Assembly (NCBI GenBank): GCA_027489035.1
Contig: JAIYAN010000023.1
Span: forward strand, 186,001 to 250,000
Direction: 5' to 3'
From: Chitinophagaceae bacterium
Lineage (GTDB): Bacteria; Bacteroidota; Bacteroidia; Chitinophagales; Chitinophagaceae
DNA: 64,000 nucleotides
Below, in pieces: positions 58,774 through 64,000 of the stretch. The translations under genes were made by a program, and so were the position numbers. The notes beneath the pieces were generated by a model. The model searched no databases. It saw only the letters and a program-made list of their open reading frames with translations, and had not been told where the DNA came from. Position 1 is the first letter of the stretch. Every line of letters begins with the position of its first letter.

Positions 58774-60138
58774 ATGTCTACAGTTGAAAGAGTAAACATC
58801 GGGTTATTAACCGATAAGCTAACCGTAAAAGTTTCTACAACGGAATATTTACCAAACTTCGAAAAGAAATTAAAAGAATACAGCAAAACAGCCAATATTC
58901 CTGGATTTAGAAAAGGAATGGTACCTGTTGGCATGATTAAAAAAATGTACGGACCATCTGTTTTTAACGAAGAAGTGTTAAGGGCTGTGGAATCAAAATT
59001 GTACACTTATTTGAATGAAGTAAAGCCAGATATTTTTGGACAACCTTTACCGCTTCAAGAGTTCAGCAATATGGATGTAAACAATCCTCAAGATTATGAT
59101 TTTTCATTTGAAATTGGATTAAAGCCAACATTTGAATTGCTTGATTTTTCTAAAGAATCTTTAACCATACATAATGTAGACGTTACGGACGAAATGGTTT
59201 CGGAAGAAATCAACCGCATGCAAATTAAAGGCGGTAAAATGACTGAGCCAGAAGCAATCGACAATGAGGAAAATGTGTTGAATGTATTGTTTACAGAATG
59301 CGATTCAAAAGGAAACACAGTTGAAGGTGGCATCAGCAAAGAAAATTCTGTTTTGCTAAAATATTTTACCCCAAAAATGCAAAAAGAATTGATGGGTAAG
59401 AAAATGGCAGATTGTGTTGTGTTTCAATTGAGTAAAACGTTTGAAGGAGATAAGCTTGATATGATGCTTCATGATTTGGGATTGGATAAGAACGATAAAG
59501 AGGCGGCAGCTAAATATTTCAAATTGGATATTGTAAAAATTGGCTTGGTTGAAAAACGCGAATTGAATGAAGAATTTTTCAACGAAGTTTATCCAGGAAA
59601 AGGAATTACTACTGAAGCTGAATTACGCGATACGTTAAAAGCGGAAATTGAAAAATATTGGGAGAGCCAATCTAAAAATCAACTACACGATCAATTGTAT
59701 CATTTGTTATTGGATAAAACCAGCATGGAATTTCCAGAAGCATTTTTAAAAAGATGGTTACAAACAGGCGGAGAAAAACCTAAAACTGCAGAAGAAGCTG
59801 AAAAGGAATATCCAACGTTTAGCAATCAATTGAAATGGACATTAATCAGCGATAAGTTAATCCAAGACAACAAACTTGATGTTTCTGAAGAGGATTTAAG
59901 AACGCACATGAAAGAAGAAGTAATGCGTTATTTTGGACAAATGAACATGGGTGAAGACATGAGCTGGTTGGATAGTTATATCGACAGAATGATGAAGGAT
60001 GAAAAGCAAATCGATGCCACATACAGAAGATTAATCACCGAAAGATTATTCAGCTTCATGGAAGGCCAGGTAAAAACAAAATCTAAAAAAGTTACGCCTG
60101 ATGAATTAAATGCGATGCAGCATAATCATCAGCATTAA
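58774..60138 (+). CDS. tig: Trigger factor
   Basis: Ribosome-associated chaperone for nascent chains. The ribosome-binding signature is present as GFRKGMVPVGMIKKMYG (residues 49-65), followed by a degenerate PPIase region and the C-terminal helical chaperone arms, rich in Glu/Lys. The 454 aa match. The usual tig-clpP-clpX cluster is split here, with clp genes over 50 kb away in the window. The gene ends with a strong terminator. Confidence 0.92.
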   Translation: MSTVERVNIGLLTDKLTVKVSTTEYLPNFEKKLKEYSKTANIPGFRKGMVPVGMIKKMYGPSVFNEEVLRAVESKLYTYLNEVKPDIFGQPLPLQEFSNMDVNNPQDYDFSFEIGLKPTFELLDFSKESLTIHNVDVTDEMVSEEINRMQIKGGKMTEPEAIDNEENVLNVLFTECDSKGNTVEGGISKENSVLLKYFTPKMQKELMGKKMADCVVFQLSKTFEGDKLDMMLHDLGLDKNDKEAAAKYFKLDIVKIGLVEKRELNEEFFNEVYPGKGITTEAELRDTLKAEIEKYWESQSKNQLHDQLYHLLLDKTSMEFPEAFLKRWLQTGGEKPKTAEEAEKEYPTFSNQLKWTLISDKLIQDNKLDVSEEDLRTHMKEEVMRYFGQMNMGEDMSWLDSYIDRMMKDEKQIDATYRRLITERLFSFMEGQVKTKSKKVTPDELNAMQHNHQH

Positions 60139-60166
60139 TCTTTTTTAAAAAATATATTTTACAATG

Positions 60167-60195
60167 AAGAGCTCGTTTTTAACGGGCTCTTTTTT
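60167..60195 (+). terminator. Terminator after tig
   Basis: AAGAGCTCGTT (60167-60177) and AACGGGCTCTT (60181-60191) pair over 11 bp with one G-U and a 3-nt loop, then T. It starts 28 nt past the stop. Confidence 0.85.
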
Positions 60196-60249
60196 ATTGG
60201 AAGAAATTTAAATGCAGGATTCTGGATTTGATTTTGTTTCAGTTGGAGA

Positions 60250-60600
60250 TTTAACGCCAAACACCAAACGCCAAACGTTTTTGATTCGTGGTTTGATTTT
60301 GTTCCGATTGGATAGTGAGGAATAAAGAAGTGGAGTTTATTCCATCATTTGACAATTTCAATGCTTACAACATTATTCATAGACCACGGTCTCAACCGTG
60401 GGAGAAGAAAATTCAAATGCAGACTTTTTTTTCTTTTTGAGAAGCATCTACAGACACCGGTTGAAAACCGGCGCCAATTAAGAACACCAACATCGGCAGA
60501 CGAAAATCCCCAACCTTTTGAAAGCATTGAACGTATTGAACCTTTTGAACATCATAAACATCATAAACATCACAAACTTCTCAAACCCCTACAACCCCTA
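60250..60600. repeat. Repeat island between tig and the RNase G gene
   Basis: This part of the 462-bp convergent gap holds: CCAAACR heptamers (60253-60280, ACGCCAAACACCAAACGCC); a palindrome CCACGGT-CTCA-ACCGTGG (60384-60401); a second palindrome CCGGTT-GAA-AACCGG (60457-60471); and an AAC-nonamer array (60512-60600: AACGTATTG, AACCTTTTG, AACATCATA twice, AACATCACA, AACTTCTCA, AACCCCTAC twice) that runs to the stop codon of the RNase gene. No coding gene is seen; the open frames here follow the repeats. Confidence 0.8.
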
Positions 60601-62148
60601 CTAGATTTTGATCTCCTCCTCATTTGCATCAAAAAAGGTAAACTCTGTAAGGTGGTAGGTGCTTTTTGAAATAATTTTAATGTTCTGCTTGTATTTCCAG
60701 ATCCATTTTAGTCTTCTGGAAATTAGGCCACTGGTGAGATATGTGTACATAATAGGGTGCACCGCAATGGTAAGTCCCTTATGCTTTTGGGTAATTAAAT
60801 AATTTAAGTTTTTGGCAATTTCATCTTCAAAAATCAGGGTAGAAGAGATGGTGCCAGATCCGTTGCAACTTGGACAAACCTCGCTGGTATTGATGTTCAT
60901 CTCAGGTTTCATGCGCTGTCTGGTGATTTGCATCAAACCAAATTTAGAAATGGGAAGAACCGCGTGTTTGGCCCTGTCGTTTCTCATTAATTCTTCCATC
61001 GAATCAGCCAAACGTTTTTTGTTTTCCATCAACTTCATGTCGATGAAATCAACAACGATAATTCCACCCAAATCACGTAGTCTTAATTGACGTGCAATTT
61101 CTTCAGCAGCTTCAAGATTGGTTTCTAAAGCATTTTGCTCTTGGTTGTTGCTTACACTTTTATAACCACTATTTACATCAATTACATGAAGTGCTTCGGT
61201 ATGTTCAATGATAAGATACGCGCCACTTGGCAAGTTTACGGTTTTACCAAATGAAGCTTTTACTTGTTTGGTAACCCCATAGGTATCAAAAATGGCATTC
61301 TCGTTGGTGTTCAACGAAATGATATCAAGTTTGTCGGGAGCTATTTTTTGTAGATAAGTTTTAGTTTCAGCAAATAATGCTTTATCGTTAACCACAATTT
61401 TGTTGAAATCTGCACTAAGCAAATCCCTTAAAATGCTATTTGTTTTTCCTTGTTCGCTTAGAATTCTTGTTGGAGGTACCGCTTGACATAGATTATGTTG
61501 AATGGTTTTCCAAGTGTTTTCTAGGCTAAGTAAATCTTCGTGAAGTTCGGCAGTGCTTTTTCCTTCAGCAGCCGTACGCACAATAACCCCAATGTTTTTG
61601 GGTTTTACTGCTTCAATAATTTTTTGCAAACGCTTCCTTTCATCTGAAGAATGAATTTTTCTAGAGATGGCAACGATATCATTGAAAGGCGTAACTACAA
61701 CAAATCTTCCTGGAAGAGAAATTTCACAAGTTAGTCGGGGTCCTTTAGCAGCAATAGGTTCTTTTAATATTTGAACCAATACATTGGGCTTCCCGGTAAG
61801 TACTTCGTTGATCTTTCCTGTTTTGAGAATTTCTGGTTCTACTTTAAACTTCGAAAAATCAATGAGTTCACCTTTTTTTTGATTTGTACAAATGTTCGTA
61901 AACTTTAAGATAGAACGGACATAAGGACTAAGGTCCGTATAATGAAGAAAAGCGTCTTTTTCAAAGCCTACATCAATAAAAGCAGCATTCAATCCTGGAA
62001 TGAGTTTTTTAACTTTTCCAAGATAAATATCTCCAACTGCAAAGTTGGCATCTGCATTTTCACTATGTAACTCTACTAATTTCTTATTTTCCAGCAAGGC
62101 AATTTCAACACCTTGCGGAATAACGTTAATGATTAATTCCTTGGTCAA
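60601..62148 (-). CDS. rng: Ribonuclease E/G family endoribonuclease
   Basis: Single-strand-specific endoribonuclease for rRNA maturation and mRNA decay. S1 domain near 37-125 (GDIYLGKVKKLIPGLNAAFIDVG); the catalytic DNase I-like core has HVIDVNSGYKSVS near 320 and IIVVDFIDMKLMENKKRL near 360, with the Mg-binding Asp residues; a zinc-link CPSCNGSGT lies near 425. At 515 aa it resembles RNase G rather than full-length RNase E. The start is TTG at 62146-62148 (MTKELIINVIPQGVEIAL): tandem TAA codons lie two codons upstream and no ATG or GTG precedes the conserved N-terminus. Confidence 0.92.
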   Translation of the reverse strand: MTKELIINVIPQGVEIALLENKKLVELHSENADANFAVGDIYLGKVKKLIPGLNAAFIDVGFEKDAFLHYTDLSPYVRSILKFTNICTNQKKGELIDFSKFKVEPEILKTGKINEVLTGKPNVLVQILKEPIAAKGPRLTCEISLPGRFVVVTPFNDIVAISRKIHSSDERKRLQKIIEAVKPKNIGVIVRTAAEGKSTAELHEDLLSLENTWKTIQHNLCQAVPPTRILSEQGKTNSILRDLLSADFNKIVVNDKALFAETKTYLQKIAPDKLDIISLNTNENAIFDTYGVTKQVKASFGKTVNLPSGAYLIIEHTEALHVIDVNSGYKSVSNNQEQNALETNLEAAEEIARQLRLRDLGGIIVVDFIDMKLMENKKRLADSMEELMRNDRAKHAVLPISKFGLMQITRQRMKPEMNINTSEVCPSCNGSGTISSTLIFEDEIAKNLNYLITQKHKGLTIAVHPIMYTYLTSGLISRRLKWIWKYKQNIKIISKSTYHLTEFTFFDANEEEIKI

Positions 62149-62228
62149 AATTTATTAATTTATGACAACCATGCATAACGGTACGAAAAACAACTAACAC
62201 GAAAAATCGCATTAATGTAATGAAGTAG

Positions 62229-62303
62229 GTAGGTGCGTTAATTTCACACCTATACAAAGAAAAAATCAATTGCATACAAGCGCATTAAAGTGCTTGTATG
62301 CAA
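62229..62303 (-). promoter_or_regulatory. Tandem hairpins in the RNase G leader
   Basis: A 14-bp stem (12 perfect pairs TTGCATACAAGC / GCTTGTATGCAA plus a wobble and one pair, 62270-62303) with a 6-nt loop, followed on the minus strand by TTGATTTTTTC. A second weaker stem TAGGTG/CACCTA (62229-62252) lies just downstream. They stand between the bS22-like gene and the RNase gene: either a terminator for the first or a leader element of the second. Confidence 0.6.
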
Positions 62304-62338
62304 TACACAATTGGTCAAACTAAAAATGATGTTTGAAA

Positions 62339-62428
62339 TTATTTCTTCTTATGACGATTTTTTCTTAAACGTTTTTTACGCTTATGAGTAGCGATTTTAT
62401 GACGTTTTCTTTTTTTACCACAAGGCAT
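62339..62428 (-). CDS. Mini basic ribosomal protein, bS22/mS38-like (AURKAIP1/COX24 domain)
   Basis: A 29-aa protein, MPCGKKRKRHKIATHKRKKR then LRKNRHKKK, nearly all basic. This is the conserved short protein annotated in Bacteroidota as AURKAIP1/COX24-domain; it is related to mitochondrial mS38 and to actinobacterial bS22, which bind the small subunit near the decoding centre (family knowledge). It starts 47 nt after the TPR gene stop and is in the same direction, so it is likely the third gene of an HU-TPR-bS22-rng run. Confidence 0.9.
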   Translation of the reverse strand: MPCGKKRKRHKIATHKRKKRLRKNRHKKK

Positions 62429-62475
62429 AACCGAGTCTTTTTTGTTTAAAAATATTATTTACGACGTATAATTTA

Positions 62476-63327
62476 TTACTTTGTTTCAAGTAATTTAATT
62501 CTATTATCTACTTCTTTTGCGTATTCAGGGTTGTTGGCTAAACGCTTACTTACATTGTACCATTTGATTGCATCTACTTTATTTCCTTGAGCTGCATAAG
62601 TATCGGCTAAAAATGCAATTGCTTCCAGATTATCAGGTTGTGCAATGATAACTTTTGTAAGTCTTGAAATGGCTTTATCGTATTGACCTGAAACATAACC
62701 TCCAATACCCAGCACCAATTGTGCCCTCATATTGGTTGAGTCACGTCTAACTACGCCCAACAATTCCTGAATTCCTTTCATGGTTTCTTGCGGATCGCCA
62801 TTTCTTCCTTTCCCAAATACATAAGAACTACCCAAACCAATTTTTAAATCTTCGTTATTCGGATTTAATTTTATGGCCTCTTGAAAAAGTTGAATTGCTT
62901 CGTCTGATTCCCAGGCCAACATTGCTTCATTATGTTCATCTCGAAGCAAGGTTAAAAATTGTTGGGCAGCGAAGGTGAGGTTTTTTTCTGAATTATCCAA
63001 CTTTGCGGCCTCACTATTATAAAAAGCGTACAATTTAAAATTTTGAGCCGTGTCTTTCCAAAAGCTTGCAGCGGTTTTAAATCCAATCAATTTTTGAGAT
63101 GTATCTGCTGATTGTAGCAAGGAATTTTCTATTTGACTGATGCTTTTTGATTGTTCTGGAGTCAGTTTCTGCTTTTCTTGCAGAATAAATTGCTGAACAT
63201 CAAATTGATTTGAAGCTTCTGGCTTCATTGGTGGAGTTGGCTTAGTTTCGGTAGTGGTTTTTCCAAAATAAAATAAAACCAAAACAAATGCAAAGCCAAT
63301 TGCAGCTATTAAATATTGTTTTTTCAA
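62476..63327 (-). CDS. Membrane-anchored TPR protein
   Basis: A 283-aa protein with an N-terminal membrane anchor (about 5-22, LIAAIGFAFVLVLFYFG), a Pro/Thr linker and TPR repeats from about 125 to 270 (DEAIQLFQEAIKLNPNNEDL, KAISRLTKVIIAQPDNLEAI, NKVDAIKWYNVSKRLANNPE). Bacteroidota genomes often carry such a gene between HU and rng; its role is not known. It begins 40 nt after the HU gene stop and precedes the bS22-like gene by 47 nt. Confidence 0.8.
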   Translation of the reverse strand: MKKQYLIAAIGFAFVLVLFYFGKTTTETKPTPPMKPEASNQFDVQQFILQEKQKLTPEQSKSISQIENSLLQSADTSQKLIGFKTAASFWKDTAQNFKLYAFYNSEAAKLDNSEKNLTFAAQQFLTLLRDEHNEAMLAWESDEAIQLFQEAIKLNPNNEDLKIGLGSSYVFGKGRNGDPQETMKGIQELLGVVRRDSTNMRAQLVLGIGGYVSGQYDKAISRLTKVIIAQPDNLEAIAFLADTYAAQGNKVDAIKWYNVSKRLANNPEYAKEVDNRIKLLETK

Positions 63328-63367
63328 AGTAGAACCGCAGATTTAAAATGCGGTGCGCAAATGTACA

Positions 63368-63691
63368 TTAATCCTCATTATCATCCTTTACTTCTGGCGC
63401 CTCTTTAATATTGGGTGAGGATTTCACTTCATGCATAAATTCTTTTGCGGGCTTAAAAGCAGGAATAAAATGCTCAGGAATGTTTACAGACACATTTTTC
63501 TTGATGTTACGGCCAACTTTTGCGGCACGTTTTTTTATAATAAAACTTCCAAATCCTCTGATGTAAATGTTTTCGCCATGCGACAATGAGTTTTTTACTT
63601 CTCTCAACATCGTTTCAATCGTTACCAGTACATCCACTTTTGGAATCCCTGTTTTCTCAGAAATGACGTGTATTAAATCAGCTTTTCTCAT
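63368..63691 (-). CDS. HU/IHF-family DNA-binding protein
   Basis: A 107-aa nucleoid protein. HU-fold: KADLIHVISEKTGIPK at the start, the dimer helices, and the beta-arm segment with IRGFGSFIIKKRAAKVGRNI followed by NIPEHFIPAFKPAKEF. The GRNI-x-x-V-x-IPEH-x-x-x-FKP pattern places it in the HU/IHF family; the C-terminal 15 residues are an acidic tail (EVKDDNED). First gene of the HU-TPR-bS22-rng run and divergent from mutY across 95 nt. Confidence 0.92.
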   Translation of the reverse strand: MRKADLIHVISEKTGIPKVDVLVTIETMLREVKNSLSHGENIYIRGFGSFIIKKRAAKVGRNIKKNVSVNIPEHFIPAFKPAKEFMHEVKSSPNIKEAPEVKDDNED

Positions 63692-63786
63692 ATTAAAAAT
63701 TAATTTATTAGTAAATTAAAAAATATTTCTCGAAAAACAAAATAATCAAGTGAATATCAATTTATTTGTAACAAATTTACATTCAA

Positions 63787-64000
63787 ATGGATGTGAAAGA
63801 AAAATCTGTACAGTTATTTTTTGTGTCGGCTTTGATGGATTGGAATCAAAACCAAAACGATCGATCAATGCCTTGGAAAGGAATTAAAGATCCCTATAAA
63901 ATATGGCTTAGTGAAATCATTTTACAGCAAACTAGGGTTGAACAGGGCTTGGATTACTACAATAAGTTTGTAAAAAAATATCCAACCATCAATGATTTAG
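63787..64000 (+). CDS. mutY: A/G-specific adenine glycosylase (partial, cut by the window end)
   Basis: An open frame from ATG 63787 runs off the window with 71 codons. It reads MDVKEKSVQLFFVSALMDWN, then SMPWKGIKDPYKIWLSEIIL, then QQTRVEQGLDYYNKF. The PW-x-DPYKIWLSEIxLQQTRVEQ block is the N-terminal signature of MutY, which removes adenine opposite 8-oxoguanine. It is divergent from the HU gene, as commonly seen in Bacteroidota. Confidence 0.93.
   Translation, partial: MDVKEKSVQLFFVSALMDWNQNQNDRSMPWKGIKDPYKIWLSEIILQQTRVEQGLDYYNKFVKKYPTINDL

Noticed and set aside
60349-60669. 106-codon plus-strand frame
   Set aside because: It runs through palindromes and the nonamer island into the antisense of rng.

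Overview
This is a low-GC chromosomal window from a member of the Bacteroidota, most likely order Chitinophagales (genus not determinable from the sequence alone). The evidence is four secreted proteins with type IX secretion (T9SS) C-terminal domains, Bacteroidota promoter elements (TTTG, 19 nt, TAnnTTTG), almost no Shine-Dalgarno sites, a eukaryote-like long isoleucyl-tRNA synthetase, and a conserved mutY / HU / TPR / mini-ribosomal-protein / RNase G block.

Layout. 1-9.2 kb: end of an unrecognised gene, pabB with an acidic disordered protein, purA, clpX, two tandem clpP genes, a membrane zinc peptidase, and a solitary atpA with its own promoter and terminator. 9.4-22.3 kb: a secreted-protease region with two tandem M36 metallopeptidases (1904 and 1491 aa) that differ by a PA-domain insertion and in Ig-repeat number, then a metzincin-type protease and a small secreted partner. 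22.7-30.7 kb: DCC thiol protein, pyruvate dehydrogenase-type E2, dnaX, an acetyltransferase-like protein, a decayed sterol-desaturase pseudogene, frr, a WecA-like transferase, and the N-terminal half of a split transketolase. 30.7-42.5 kb: LolE-like permease, rbfA, an MsbA-like exporter, an H1-like/DksA-like fusion coupled to ileS, an AraC regulator, gyrB and a small conserved protein. 42.8-58.4 kb: a lectin/PKD T9SS cargo convergent with mfd, a flavin reductase, acyl-CoA ligase, TPR protein, DUF1015 protein, serC, a PH-domain protein and the RelA/SpoT homologue. 58.6-64 kb: tRNA-Leu(UAG), trigger factor, RNase E/G, a 29-aa bS22-like protein, TPR protein, HU, and the start of mutY.

Most genes are housekeeping (protein quality control by ClpXP and trigger factor, translation, replication and repair, nucleotide and serine synthesis). 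The accessory content is the T9SS cargo and the intergenic DNA.

The most unusual signal is the intergenic DNA. At least nine islands carry degenerate arrays with a 9-nt period anchored on AAC (GTT on the other strand). They are accompanied by CCAAACR heptamer arrays, 28-36 bp perfect or near-perfect palindromes, a roughly 40-bp C-rich element in three copies, and CACGAAGG-type repeats. The nonamer islands mostly abut stop codons, and the GTT strand is usually the sense strand of the adjacent gene.
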